A DNA stretch of 64,000 nucleotides from Fennellomyces sp. T-0311 (taxonomy: Eukaryota > Mucoromycota > Mucoromycetes > Mucorales > Lichtheimiaceae), in contig JALLLT010000003.1 of assembly GCA_025266875.1 (NCBI GenBank), forward strand, positions 868,001-932,000, written 5' to 3'. The translations under genes were made by a program, and so were the position numbers. Shown in pieces: positions 37,533 through 49,700 of the stretch. Position 1 is the stretch's first letter. Each line of letters starts with the position of its first letter. A model generated the notes under the pieces. The model ran no database searches. It had not been told where the DNA came from and saw nothing but the letters and a program-made list of their open reading frames with translations.

Positions 37533-38790
37533 TTACTTTTTAAGTTCGGACGAAACCTTCTGAATGGTCTCCAAGTAGATTCTCAAAGCCTCTGGATCAA
37601 CGGTGGGTAGAATGCCGTGACCCAAGTTGGCGATGTGCTTTCCATCCTTTCCAAAAGCGTGGACCATGCGGGTAGCTGTTTCACGGATAGCCTCATCGCC
37701 ACCATACAGCACTGTAGGATCCATGTTGCCTTGCAAAACAACCTTGTCCTGAGTCACCTTGCGTGCATATTCGGGATCGATGGTCCAATCCAAAGATACG
37801 ACATTGTAACCGATATCTGTAAGATCTTCCAAAGCGTACCATGCGCCCTTGGCAAAGATTACCATGGGAACGTCCGGCAACTTCTCGTCAGCCAATTGTT
37901 GTCGTACTCGGGTAGCAATTTGCTTGATGTAAGGAAGCGAGAATTGCTTGAAGTCGTAAGGGCTCAATTCGCCAGCCCAGGAATCAAATACTTGCAAAAG
38001 CTAAACATTTCTTGAATAAGCATACAGCCGAACAGATACCTGTGGATCTTACCTGTGCACCTGCTCGCACTTGGCCGACCAAGAACTCTACGGCCACATC
38101 GGTCACACGCTGCAAAAGCTCGTGAGATTCGGTGGTGTATTTCCACAACCAGCTCTTGGCCTTGGACAACGTTTTGCTGCCACCACCCTCGATCATGTAT
38201 GCCATCAATGTCCATGGTGCGCCAATAAATCCGAACAGTGGCACACGACCTTCCAACTTATGGCGCGTCAGGGTGATTGCCTTGTACACATAGCCCAATT
38301 CCTTTTCCACGTCCACGTTTTTTGACAGACGCGACATATCAGCAGGGGTCACCAACGGGTCGGTGAAAACAGGGCCACGTCCTTCGACCATTTGTACATC
38401 AAGACCGAGTGCCTGAGGAATAACCAGAATGTCGGAAAAGATAATCGAACCATCGAGCAGGGTGCCGTAACGATCGATTGGTTGAAGTGTCAACTCGCAG
38501 GCCAATTCAGGAGTTCGGCAAACTTCAAAGAAACTATGGTTCTTGCGTACTTTGTGGAATTCTATTCAAAAGAAAGAGACCATGAAGCTCACTGTTAAAA
38601 TCGCGTCGGTAAGTCTTTTTACCTGGCAGGTAACGGCCCGCCTGCCGCATGATCCAAATGGGCGTGCGTTCGACCTTTTCTCCTAAAAACACAACGTCAA
38701 TGTTGGACGAGTCGCTGGGGTTGCGAATGTACCTCGTGCGGCGCGAAGAAGCAAATCGTTTTTGAGAGGTGGGAATGCTTCAGTGGACAT
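37533..38790 (-). CDS. HEM12: uroporphyrinogen decarboxylase
   Basis: This cytosolic enzyme removes four carboxyl groups from uroporphyrinogen III to give coproporphyrinogen III in haem synthesis. Exons 38790..38733, 38682..38623, 38561..38053 and 38000..37533 give 364 residues, the normal length. The signature RTPIWIMRQAGRYLP runs across exon 2 and its 3' junction, and the second signature GFIGAPWTLMAYMIEGGGS is in exon 3. The C-terminal LGHGILPTVDPE is also typical. The start MSTEAFPPLKNDLLLRAARGE fits the family. It is convergent with the subtilase (241 bp between stops). Identification is secure. Confidence 0.95.
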
Positions 38791-38928
38791 TGTGTTGTTA
38801 TGACAGCTATGACAAAAAATTTGGCGCGGGTATAAATATATAATGCATGTGAATATATGCTGACTACGATGCTATGCTTGATTCAACCATTATACAACTA
38901 TATGCTTTTATTGGCTTCTAAAGAATAC

Positions 38929-41682
38929 TTAATCTGTAATAATTTTGTCTGAAGAGTACTCTGAGCTGTCCAGAGCCCCCTTCCATAACTCAGTGTTCCA
39001 CTTGGGATACACCCGCTTGTACAGGTTCATCAGCACAGTGTCCTGCTGTGTTATTGATCCGTCAAAGATACACTTCATGTAGCCATGAGTACCCAGTGAT
39101 TCCCGGATGTGGCCCACACGACCGTACTTTGTCGTGAGCTGGATGGGCTTAAAGTAAGCAACATCCTCTGCAGATCCGAATCAGTATACTTGCTGCAAAA
39201 CCATGAACTGCATCTTACCTGGGTTGAAGAACATGTATCGGATAACAGCTGATCTCTTGTGAATCTTGAAAGGATGACCACTCAACACGATTCGCTTCGC
39301 AATGATGCGCTTTACGTCTGTGTTCATGAAGGTTCCTGTGGATACTAGAATTGGCTCTATAACAACGCCATGTGAGTAAAATCATGCAAGATAATCTTGC
39401 TTGCAGCTCTTACCGTTGATGTTATCGGTTTCCTTGTAGAACATGCAAGGCACCTTGCCAAACACAATTGGGCCATAGACCGTTGCGACGGATGGTTTGC
39501 CCATATGTAAAAAGCGTTCGAATTTATGTACATGATTAGTGCCTTTGTTTGTGTTTTGGGAATAGATGGGTTGGACGGTGTACCGCCGGAAGCCGACGTG
39601 CAGCACCATGGGGTCCTTTGACTTGACTGGCTCCTCGTAGGCATTGTCTCGCTGGATTTGGAAGTTCAACAACGACATCTTGTGCTCATATTGCAGCAAG
39701 CCGAATACGATATATGGACGTTGCTTGTTGTATGCAGCTATCCAATCCTGTTAGCATGCCACGAATACACACCGTGTGCTTCATACATACCATAAGCATC
39801 CTTGGGAACATTCTTGATCCAAAGAGTGATTCTGGTGCCAGGCTTGACATTACCAACAATGGCCTGTGTGACAACGCGACTCTTGGTGCGCTTAAAGTTT
39901 TCGAACTGGAAGATGCGGGCATAATCCACAGGGAGGTTCTCATAAGGATCCCATGGTGACGTGCGGAACGACTGCAAGCCACGATATCTGGCAAAGCGTT
40001 CCCGCGCCAACTTGTCAATGGGCGTATCCATTTCGTCAGGGAACTCTTGGTTTTCTTTGAACTCCTTTTGTCTCGCCTCGATATATTGCTGATATCTGGA
40101 CACCATAAAGTGAACATCCATGCATGGAGGCATTGTACACAGTACTTACTGTCGCTGTTCTTCTTCTGGATCTAACTCATCCTTGTAGCCACCTTTTTCT
40201 TCCAACACAATATCTTCGTACTCATCATCCAGAGCACTGCTTTGGGAGAACTCAACATCCGCTGGCTCAGCATCATCCTCATTATCCATAGCCATATCCA
40301 TCTCATCGTCGTCTTCGTCTTCACTGTAGTCTTCATCTTCGGAGTCGACAATCCATGCGGCTTGGTAGGCTGAAGTGCCCTTAGGTACCCGCTTTGTCAC
40401 TTTGCCGTCTTGATCCATTTGGCGTCCCATCAAACGCATTTGTTCTATATTCAGAACAGTAAGTACATTGCTGCACTAAGACTCTCGTTTGTGCATTACC
40501 TTCACCAGCAGCTAACTCCTCTTCCGTGGGCCAAGTTTGCTCGTTGTCCATGAAGTCAGGCTCGTTCTCGGCGACCAAATCATCTTGTTCTTCAGGAATA
40601 GGGGAATCCAAGAGTTTCTCGTCCTCATCCATATCGTTGCCAGTGGAACCATTAGGTGCTGATGTGATACGATCCAACTGGAAATCACCAAATGACTGCA
40701 AGTGCACCAATCGATTGGCATTGAAAGGGTTACCACGAGCAAAACCGGTGACCTTCAAGGTGCCGTATTCCTAGTAATGAAGCGTTAATCACGCTTGATC
40801 CAGAGTACCCTAGATATCATATATTTACCGGATGAGCCGAGGGTTCAAATTGTACTTCATCGGCCAGCAAATACGGATGCAAATCACGCCATGCCAATGG
40901 CTTGGGTCGTTGCGAAGTAACGTATCGAATCACACCCATGGCATCCGACTCGTTATCCAAGGTAAACAAATGCTCTTCATTGGGGAAGAATTGCTGGTTA
41001 AACGCAACCAACGACTTTTTGACGGAAGCCTGCAACTTGGGAGCAACCTTGTCCATATGCTAACCCGTCCTATATTAGCCACTTCCATCTTATACGCTGA
41101 TTTTGCAAGGAAACACACCTGAACAACGGGCGTCACAGCAACCAAACCTTGGTTAAGCATACCGAGCAGACAATTGATGCCAAACTGATCGACCTCAACT
41201 TCCGCGGACAACAACAGGATAGCCATATCCGCCACCTTGAAGGCATCCATAACGTCCACAAAGTTGCGACGAAGCGGTACCAGTTGCAGCTTTTGCTTGA
41301 ATCGTTCAACATCCAAAATCGAGCCTTCGTACGGTGTCGAGGGTGGTTCCTGGCCGAGCGAGCGATAGAGTGAAGCAATGGCAACGTGAACATCGGTGTC
41401 AGGACACAAGGAAATCACAGGAACAATCTTGGGTGCACCTTGACGACCTTCAAAGATACGGTGCAAGCGTGTTATTTCCTCACGTTTTCTCTGTTGCTCG
41501 AGTTTGGCTGCATTGCGTCGATCAACCTTGCCAACAGTTTTGACACCTGATCTCTTGATTGCAGTTCGGTTGACTTTGCCCTTGGATTTCTCCTTTAAAG
41601 AGTTTTTGCTAGCATGACGCGATTTGAAGGGCTTGTTCGATTGGTGAAGCCGGCCAGGTCGATGCCGATTCTCAGTGCCCAT
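38929..41682 (-). CDS. TSR1: TSR1, 40S ribosomal subunit assembly factor
   Basis: TSR1 is a GTPase-like but non-catalytic protein that sits on late pre-40S particles in the cytoplasm and blocks early binding of translation factors. Eight exons (41682..41119, 41059..40829, 40770..40500, 40444..40150, 40095..39791, 39737..39414, 39356..39219, 39167..38929) give 788 residues. Visible parts are a basic N-terminus, the degenerate GTPase/AARP2CN region, a very acidic stretch (about 40200-40340, [17 protein letters not shown]), and the conserved C-terminal block with [19 protein letters not shown] and [12 protein letters not shown] ending in [16 protein letters not shown]. The exon at 39737 was placed on the CT acceptor because it restores [15 protein letters not shown]. 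Identification is secure. Confidence 0.94.
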
Positions 41683-42719
41683 TTTGATATATACGAAAAA
41701 AAAAGTTAGAAAGTTTCGGAGGTGCTGGATCCGGTTCCCGAATTTGCATAAGATCACAAGCCACAAGGTGTGGGTTGACTTAGATAGAGTTTGCCATGCA
41801 CTGGAGAAACCTTACTATGTATCTGTATTCCTGCTCGTTGTTTGGACATATATTTATTGTGCTTTAATTACATGATAGATTAATTACGTCCATCTTGATC
41901 TTGTTACTGCTGGTGGGCAATTACGCTAATTGTCACCAGAATCATGCTACTTTGCAACCGGTAGTACATGGAGCTATCTTCATTTATTACGAAAGTACTG
42001 TTTCTGAGAATCACATAGGAAAGTGGCTCCATATTCTTCCTTATTACTGAACCATGCTATGTCTGATTATGTCTATTCAGCAGTATGCATCACAGCCAAT
42101 GTAAACTAATGCATCATACGAATGGCTAATGAGCGATAGGATAGCCATATACATAATAAAAATGTGCCCAAAGGTATAATATGTATTGGTTTATACACTG
42201 AATTTCTCATAGCCTTCCAATAAAACCAATACTTTTTGAACTATACACTGAATTTGCTATTTACATTCCCTACTATTCCATCCTTCGCGCTCAACAAAGA
42301 ATTATTTGGCTGTGTAACGGCAGCTGCTAAGTACGGCTTCCAACATTAGCGCAGTCTACGTTGCTTGACATACGTAATGGAGGGAGCTTACCATATACTA
42401 AAGTGCTTTACTTATATGTCGCTTAACTCGATTAAGAACCTCGTTCACGTCGATCTCGCTGCAATGGGATTAGTATTTGAATGTTATGCGACTATACTAA
42501 GGGAAAAGTTTCACTTTTCATAGCACCACCTCATTTCTTCTTTCTACAACTCTTCTTTGACACCTGTTACTGAAGCCAAGTAATTCGTTCGACAATTACT
42601 TGGTGATCTAAATCTTCCTAATGCATGATGCAGTGGCAACATCCACCGCAAAAGCATATTTTAAATGTAAATCGAGAATATCACAACGCAACGAGTAGCT
42701 GACCAAAATTTTACCAAGT
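41683..42719. other. 1-kb spacer upstream of TSR1
   Basis: AT-rich, no protein-like frame. It holds the TSR1 promoter at its left end and runs into decayed HET sequence at its right end. Confidence 0.5.
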
Positions 42720-44136
42720 ATTACTTGAATGGAGGTTATGGCTCATTTGTACCTCCGATTGGGAAAAAGGTTCCTGGTACCGATGCTGTTGACGGCTATC
42801 ATACCTTGTCCTATTGCTGGGAACAGTCCGGCGGAGTCATTCCGAAAGACGATAAAGATGACGTTCGCATTAAGAATGAACATCATTAGCTTACCAAGGA
42901 CAAGTTAATAAGTGAAGTTACATAAAACGAGTTGCTTCAACAAATAAGCAAGGACTTTGACATTGAGTACGTGTGGTACGACAAGATCTGCATTGACCAG
43001 ACAAGCAAAGCAGAGAAAAATGTGAAATCAATCAAATGCACCGTATCTATATTAATGCGTGCTACACAGTCGCCTTGCCGCCTGAGGTCTACATCAACGA
43101 TCTCAGAGTATTTAACATGCAAAAACTGGAAGACAGCCTTCCCTGCAGCCAAACAGGCAGCCATTTACCAAATGGACAGATTGCTGTGGTTTAAACGTAG
43201 TTGTACACTGAAAGAAGTGGTGATGCCTGCGTAGGTTCTGATCGTCGAACAGAACACTCATTTTTCGTCACTTGTCAATATCAAGCAGGATGACATACAC
43301 AAGTAAGACGATTCTTTGTCGAACAATATACTAGGATTCCGAGACAGAAAACTGAAAAGTGTAAGCCAAGTCATCTCGTATGCTCATTGTCGGACGAGCA
43401 CCAAGAAGGACGGCAAGATATTTGCACTGGCCAATATTTTTCGTGGCGCAGTATCCATCGACATTGACTACAGTAAGGAGGTTTCAGCTGTAATGAAAAG
43501 CTTTTATCGACCAATAACCCATGGTGACCTACCAATTGTGTACTTTGGAGCCAGTTTATATTCTTGGAATGGAGAACCTATGGGTGCGACAACCGTGGAT
43601 TCCTATGACCTTCTTTCTAGTATAGGTGTAGCTGGAGTGCAACCAAATCGTCTAATCGTCATCATTTTAGTCTGTAAAGACGCCTTTTCGAATATCGATG
43701 ACAATCAACTTTTGTACATACATTGCCGGAGCTATTTGATACGCCCCATCAAATATGATGATTACCATGTCGTCTTGGCGGATGACGAGCGAACCCAGTA
43801 AGTAATGGCCTATAGTCACGAAATAATTAATTCTATGGATGACTTTGATGGTAGCGAAACGGAAGCCTTGGATTGAAGTCAGCTTTGTATGCTATACGTA
43901 TTAGATTTCAAGCCAACCCAGTACATAATGCACGGCTTTAGATGCTGCTCGTCAATCCTGCCACTCTCATTAACCGTAAAATGTGACGCATGCGTAGTGC
44001 TACATGGTTTAGCTACTGGCGTAGCCGAGCACCTCCATAATAACGCGGTCACCGGATATGATCACTGCTATGTTTCCCGTGTTTTAAAAAATCGATTGAT
44101 AGCCCAGCTTACAAAGCCGTCGGTACCATCTTATTG
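42720..44136 (+). pseudogene. decayed HET-domain gene
   Basis: Fragments in + sense align in order with the two intact HET genes. VPGTDAVDGYHTLSYCWEQSG (about 42768-42830) matches block 1, then in-frame stops follow (near 42889 and 42923). FDIEYVWYDKICIDQTSK (about 42957-43010) matches block 2, and IFALANIFRGAVSIDIDYS (about 43420-43475) matches the downstream ALANV block. A last fragment near 43955-44100 resembles the C-terminal SLTEEC...LVLDMPF region. Stops and frameshifts break it into at least four pieces. It lies tail-to-tail with the intact HET gene at 44390-45949, 250 bp apart. Confidence 0.82.
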
Positions 44137-44389
44137 AAGTATTTTCAATAGGATGAGCCACACAAGTGCCCCGAAGAGTTCATTGACGACAATATTCAAC
44201 CAACTCGGCTGTTGTGAATACCGAGACTTTTACATAAAATTAAATGTGTACTTCATAGCACTCGCATATATAGTGTCATTGGCACTACTATCATGACCAA
44301 TCCCAGTACAAGAAGGAAAATACATACGTATATCCTCTTCTATGCAACTATGTTTGCTTACTTTGACTACATAGAAACAAAAAGATCAT

Positions 44390-45949
44390 TTACGATAAGA
44401 TAAATGTGCCTTCATCAGTATCGAAAAGTTCGTCCAGATGAATTGCCTCCAATCCGGTGTTTCTGTTGAGTATATATGTCCGAAGTAGAAGTACTCCAAT
44501 AACCTTATATGTGTCTTCGTTCCGTCGAATAACTGGAAAAAGCACTGCACTTGCGTTCCAAATAAAAGGAATATCGAGCAAAATACATTCATCGCATGCC
44601 TCGGTCAAAGATAATGTAGCTGCATCGGGTTCACTTTGTCCTTGGTCTAAAGATGTCTTGACAACGACCAGGCCTCGTTTACTGAGTTTATAACTAAACC
44701 CATCGAGGTAGTGAGTAAGCTGTAGTCCACCAGTGAAGCCGCTTTCTGGTAACTCTTCGGGAAAGTACTCAGACCACTCTGTTGGAGCGATCTTGGTGTA
44801 TCTGCAGCTATGGATATGCATCAACATATTTCCATCTACGGAATAAGAGTTGAAATCTTGTGGTGGTATAGTAGGCACTACTGGGTCTTGAATGTGGGCC
44901 CCGTTCACCCCAGTCCAGGAAGGTAGATCATATAAACCGCGGATAGTGCTGCGATAAGATTCCCCAGGCTTACCGAAACAGAGAATAGTCAAGTCAACCG
45001 CTGCCAAGCGAGCATAAAATTGATACATCACTGACTTTATAGGGAGACTGTAATTGATATCGACCTGAAACCGATCAGCAAAAATGTTGGCTAGTGCAAA
45101 GACACGATCGTGGGCTTTTGTAGTCGTGCGAGTGTGTGCCTGTTGTAGTATGGCGTTTGCGGTCGGTCGTCTGCCGAAAACACCATAGTTCATCCACGCG
45201 CCGGACGGAGTTTGAGGCGACGCAAAAAACAAGCTTCCAGAAAGCACTCGCTCGAAGTTTAACCACATATGGGCATTGCTGCCCACAAGTACCATTCGTT
45301 GAGACATCACAGCTTCCTCAAGAGTCCACAATCGCTTGCTCCACTCGGACTCGATAATATCACGTATACATTGCTCGTACGCTTCTCTTTCAGCGAACCG
45401 CTTTTTCCTCTTGATGATGCGTGTGAAACGGTGTTTGACATAGCTTGTCCAATCTATCCTCTTGATTGACTCGGGTACATGAAGTTCGCGGATCAGTGCA
45501 ACCGTATAATTCGCTTCGCGATAAATCTTATGCATTTGCTTGATTTCGTTCTGTTTTGCCACCTTGTCTGATTGATCAATGCACATTTTGTCGTACCAGA
45601 TGTACTTGATTTGGAAGTCCTTGCAAATCTGTTGAATGACATCCTCGAATCTGACAAGATGCTCTTCTTGATGCTTTTCACCGTTTTTGCGCCGATTAAA
45701 GATGATTTTATGCTTAGAACGGTCAATAAAAGTCGACTTCCCGCGGTCATCAATTTCGATATCACCAGAATAGTTCCAGGAGTACGATAGCGCACAGTAC
45801 CCTTCCTTCTTTGCTTCGGACCCCTGTACAAGAGCCATATCATCCACACGCACAAGCCATGTTGGTCGAAACTCGCTGCCTGATTGCAGATTGGATGGGC
45901 GACTCTTGGAAATTATCGATATTTGGTCACTCACATATGTAACGTACAT
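44390..45949 (-). CDS. HET-domain (heterokaryon incompatibility-type) protein 2
   Basis: An intronless 519-residue paralogue of the protein at 27511-29061. HET blocks are GYCALSYSWNYSG (50-62), IKYIWYDKMCIDQSDKVAK (114-132) with QMHKIYREANYTVALIRE (138-155), and SEWSKRLWTLEEAV (201-214), then AHDRVFALANIFADRF. The opening FRPTWLVRV is shared with member 1. The charged insert RKKRFAEREAYE between blocks 2 and 3 and an extended C-terminus differ. No other domain or membrane segment is visible. It could act in self/non-self recognition or cell death, by analogy with ascomycete HET proteins only. Confidence 0.85.
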   Translation of the reverse strand: MYVTYVSDQISIISKSRPSNLQSGSEFRPTWLVRVDDMALVQGSEAKKEGYCALSYSWNYSGDIEIDDRGKSTFIDRSKHKIIFNRRKNGEKHQEEHLVRFEDVIQQICKDFQIKYIWYDKMCIDQSDKVAKQNEIKQMHKIYREANYTVALIRELHVPESIKRIDWTSYVKHRFTRIIKRKKRFAEREAYEQCIRDIIESEWSKRLWTLEEAVMSQRMVLVGSNAHMWLNFERVLSGSLFFASPQTPSGAWMNYGVFGRRPTANAILQQAHTRTTTKAHDRVFALANIFADRFQVDINYSLPIKSVMYQFYARLAAVDLTILCFGKPGESYRSTIRGLYDLPSWTGVNGAHIQDPVVPTIPPQDFNSYSVDGNMLMHIHSCRYTKIAPTEWSEYFPEELPESGFTGGLQLTHYLDGFSYKLSKRGLVVVKTSLDQGQSEPDAATLSLTEACDECILLDIPFIWNASAVLFPVIRRNEDTYKVIGVLLLRTYILNRNTGLEAIHLDELFDTDEGTFILS

Positions 45950-46828
45950 TCTAATAGAAAAACAATTGATACACTGCCATAAAATCTTACAAGTCGAAAT
46001 ATAATTAATAATATATTACCTTGAAATAAGTACCAGTATTAATTTCTGTTTACGAGCTCAATTAAAGATGCTTGTGGCGGGACTTGAAGTCTGTAGATGA
46101 AAGAGGGTAAGGAACGTTGGTCAGTGTATTACTCAGTTGTAAGAGTACTGTGTAACAACCGATGTGTTTATTTGGGGGGATACTGATATTTATACTAATA
46201 CTGAATTAGGGGGATGTGACTAGACTCTATTACATCAGTTCACAAACTTAAGGCTTGTGTCTGTATCACTCAACGTTGCACCACCATAACCACCCACAAA
46301 GTGATTAGTACATATCATACTGGTGACGTCAGTTTCCAATATATAGTGCGGATGCTAAATACCTAGCTAAGGATATCAAGTAGCAATGATTCCTAAGGAA
46401 ATGGATACGTACCTATCGGAAAACTATCTCGGATACTACAAGTCGTTCTCTAACAGTGTTGCAGCTGAAAGACGTGGCTCCTAAATACACACAATTTACA
46501 TAGCCCTAAATGCTGTAGCTAACAAAAAGCGAAAAGCATTGTGACACTACGTACATACTTTATTTTTCGACGTAGCCTCAAAAAAATAACCTTGTACTGT
46601 ATTTAAGACTATGTTATCAGTAATAATTCGCTCTAGGCTTATATATCTGTAGTTAAATAGAAATTGCCTAGGATTTTACTATCGATTGCATGTAGATAAG
46701 TTGAGTCTGTGTAAAGCTTATATACATATATGGACGTAATTAAAAAGAGCTATTCAAAGCAAGGCAGTAGAAATGATGGTTATGGATAGAATATACTAGT
46801 TGACTATTATAAATTTGTTATTTTACTC
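45950..46828. other. spacer between HET gene 2 and the first methyltransferase
   Basis: AT-rich; contains the upstream region of HET gene 2 and the 3' end of the minus-strand methyltransferase gene. Nothing else recognised. Confidence 0.5.
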
Positions 46829-47984
46829 CTAGGTACTGCTGGTACCAAAAGGCTTTCGGGCAAAATAGCGATATACAACCATCGAGACCTTGTTTCTTGC
46901 ACATTCCTCCATAGTCTCCGACAGGTATTTGTCCAAAGTTTCATGGTCTTCAAAACCTGGGTAGTGCTTTACAACCGATCGCCAATATTGCCCGTGAAAG
47001 AGTCCTAAAATGTTCTCACACCTACATTTTATGCACACTTTAGATAAAACCAAAATGCGATAATGCTATACTTACCAAAATTCACCGTTAGGTCCCCCAT
47101 GTCCCATAGGAAATGCCATCGGTCGCACTGCAATATCAACGGCTCCAATATCAAGCAAATGTCGTTCCAGTTCTCTTCCGAGTGAAAATCTGATTCCATT
47201 TTCGTTCGCACGGTCTTCGACTATAATTCCAAAATTAAATTCAACTATAACTAGCTGGGAGAAGGAGCTACTTACTGCATTTATTCAGAGCTGCGAATTT
47301 CGGACCACAATTGATAATATCAATTGGTATGTGCTCGGTTAATTCGATCCAGCCTCCTGGTTTAAGTATGCGCATCATTTCGGCAAGCAATGAAGGCCAA
47401 TTTTTGGACGGTATACCAGCAGTAAGAAATTGTTGATGGATGAAGCCGAAGTAATCATCAGGGAATGGCATCGGTTCAAGTATGTTTTGCGTGATAAATT
47501 TACAGTTGTTTGGTCTCATTATGTCATCGGAAGCTGGGTTAATATCAACACCGTAAAACGTAGATCGTGGATATTTGGCACTCATTTCCAATGTCCAGAC
47601 CTCCGGACCTGTATAACACAGTTCAAAATTGTTACTAACAGCTGAAAAGTGATGTACCTTGCTTAATAGTTACCGCAACCAGAATCGAGGACGGTAATCC
47701 CGTTTTCGAGTTGATCATGGATTGGAGCATCGAAATAACTACCGCTGAGAGTGTTTATAACTCGAGCTTGTTTGATCAATCGTTCAATTTCTATGAGAAG
47801 TATGCAAGTCTGGTTTGCTAAGGTTTCTATCTACACAAGTCGAGAACATGTCATGATAAAGCATCATACCTTTTTTATCATTGACAAAAATGTACTTATG
47901 CTGCGACGTTTCTTTGCTGCTAGTAGCGCTGACCGCAAACTTTGCTATATCAGTATGTCTTTTTGGAGGCAAAATTCTTGACAT
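46829..47984 (-). CDS. class I SAM-dependent methyltransferase, copy 1
   Basis: Exons 47984..47870, 47790..47674, 47608..47276, 47220..47076 and 47021..46829 give 300 residues. Motif I is split by an intron (VLDSGCG / PEVWTLEMS), followed by the acidic motif STFYGVDI, then NILEPMPFPDDYFGFIHQQFL and MRILKPGGWIELTE, the usual order of Methyltransf_11/25-type Rossmann folds. The C-terminal exons include PMAFPMGHGGPNGEFW. The ATG at 47984 matches the start of copy 2; an in-frame ATG lies 9 bases upstream (47993). The substrate cannot be read. It is tandem with copy 2 and the relic of a third copy. Confidence 0.82.
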
Positions 47985-49360
47985 GAATGTCATTATAAAA
48001 ATTTTAATGTATTTGAAGCAGTCCTTGCACAGACGATGCTTTTATATATGCAGATAACTTTTACAACAGCGAGCATGGTGAGTAATTGTCCTATCAAAAT
48101 TAGCATATCCACTATGTTTTTTTTAGCAGTCAAATACTAGCTATGCTAACTAATGATATGCGTAGTCTCGGAAAAAGTATAATGAAATGGAAATTGTGAC
48201 ACTGCAGCTCATCTGTTGTTTAACACAGTCAGTTTCTCTATAGACGATCGATTGCATAATCGCATCATAGTAAAATATTACGCTTCCGGCATAATGATAT
48301 GTGTAAAGTGGGTTCTAGAACAATTAGGCCTCTCTCTTTGGGCGGGGGAAGATTCAAATAATGTGATGTTCTTCTTTTTATTTTATACGCACGTGTCAGA
48401 TATACAAATAACAATAATACTCCAATTGTTACTTTGAAGTTACAGCGTTTTCGCTTCTGGGACGCACCTGTCGAAAGTCTAATTGATCACTATGTCTCAC
48501 CATAAGCGCACAAGAATGAGAAATCTTACGAATTCGAGGTATTACAATACGTATGAAATTTCTCGAATATTTCTAGCATGAATAGATACAGCTGACATTA
48601 ACCTGACACAAAAGTAGGAGACGCACGTGGTAGTTAGTAAACAAGCATGAACTAACTTACGACTTACCAAAAAAAATTGGAAGCATCTTTTGGTGCCGAA
48701 TGCGATTTCTTTTTCATTACCATAGATGAGGGTGCTTTCACTTTTTTTTTTTTTTTACAAATATCACCGCACTGCTGAATGATCAGGTATACCTAATCTT
48801 CCGAACAACTATCTCAATGACGTGTACAAAATTTCCGTCAACAATTGATAAAGTATGGGCATAACCGGCTGTTCGGTATTGATCGTGCGATCGACTACTT
48901 TGTACATTATGTTATTTGCAAGATTTGTATGCATCATCCTGTGCTTTTATTCTTTCGCCTGTATGTTTCGCAATCACATCCCAAGTGGAAGATGTCCCAC
49001 ACTTTCGACATTGCTCATCTGACCTCTATTGTATGGAATGAAACGATTACCCCTTCCATGAGTTAGCAGGCGAAATAATAACAAGGTACCCAGTTGTCAT
49101 ATTATGTGAACTATTACATCATAGAAAAGTATGTGATAATTGAAATGAACAGAATTAGTAAGCATGCTTTATTCTTTAACTTTCTCATCAACAACGCTAA
49201 GCTTATCCTCTAGCTACTACACACGTAGTCGAACACCCGAAGCTCCACACTGATACTAAGATCATGTCTCTCAGTCTCTGCCAAGAAACTTCGCGACATC
49301 CGCACGAAGCCAGGGAATTTTGAAATAACCCATCAACTATTATTTGTTAACCTATCTTCA
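47985..49360. other. AT-rich spacer between methyltransferase copies
   Basis: About 1.4 kb upstream of copy 1. Contains a 16-base T run near 48741. Small open frames (48216-48437, 48845-49066) show no similarity I recognise. Confidence 0.45.
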
Positions 49361-49700
49361 CTTATAGGAAAGCAGCAGATGATGGCAATTGCGGTATCGC
49401 CTGCTTAACTCTCGCTAATGTTCGATATGACAAAAATAACTTTCTCAAGGTCATGGTTGTAACTCTGATATAACTAGAAGCACATACCGAACTGTAATAG
49501 AGTACCGTTTACTGGTGTCAGAGGAATGGATTTCCTTTTACTTTGGTTCGTTGGAGAAAATTCGAGTTTTTGCATACAACAAAATAATAGTGGTATCTAT
49601 AGATAGGCAGAATTTTAGCAACGATAGCACATCAGCATCTAAAACCGTCTCAAACTTAAGAAAATAATGTCCAGCAGCACAATTTGGATTGCGCATGGGA
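49361..49700 (+). pseudogene. possible relic of an OTU-like cysteine protease domain
   Basis: A + strand frame at about 49372-49460 reads KAADDGNCGIACLTLANVR, which resembles the OTU active-site motif (D-G-N-C-x-x-R/A). About 50 bases after the frame is lost, LEKIRVFAYNKIIVVS (about 49550-49605) resembles the later OTU strands. In fungal genomes such OTU pieces often belong to transposable elements. No start or intact frame exists, and the match is by eye. Confidence 0.3.
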
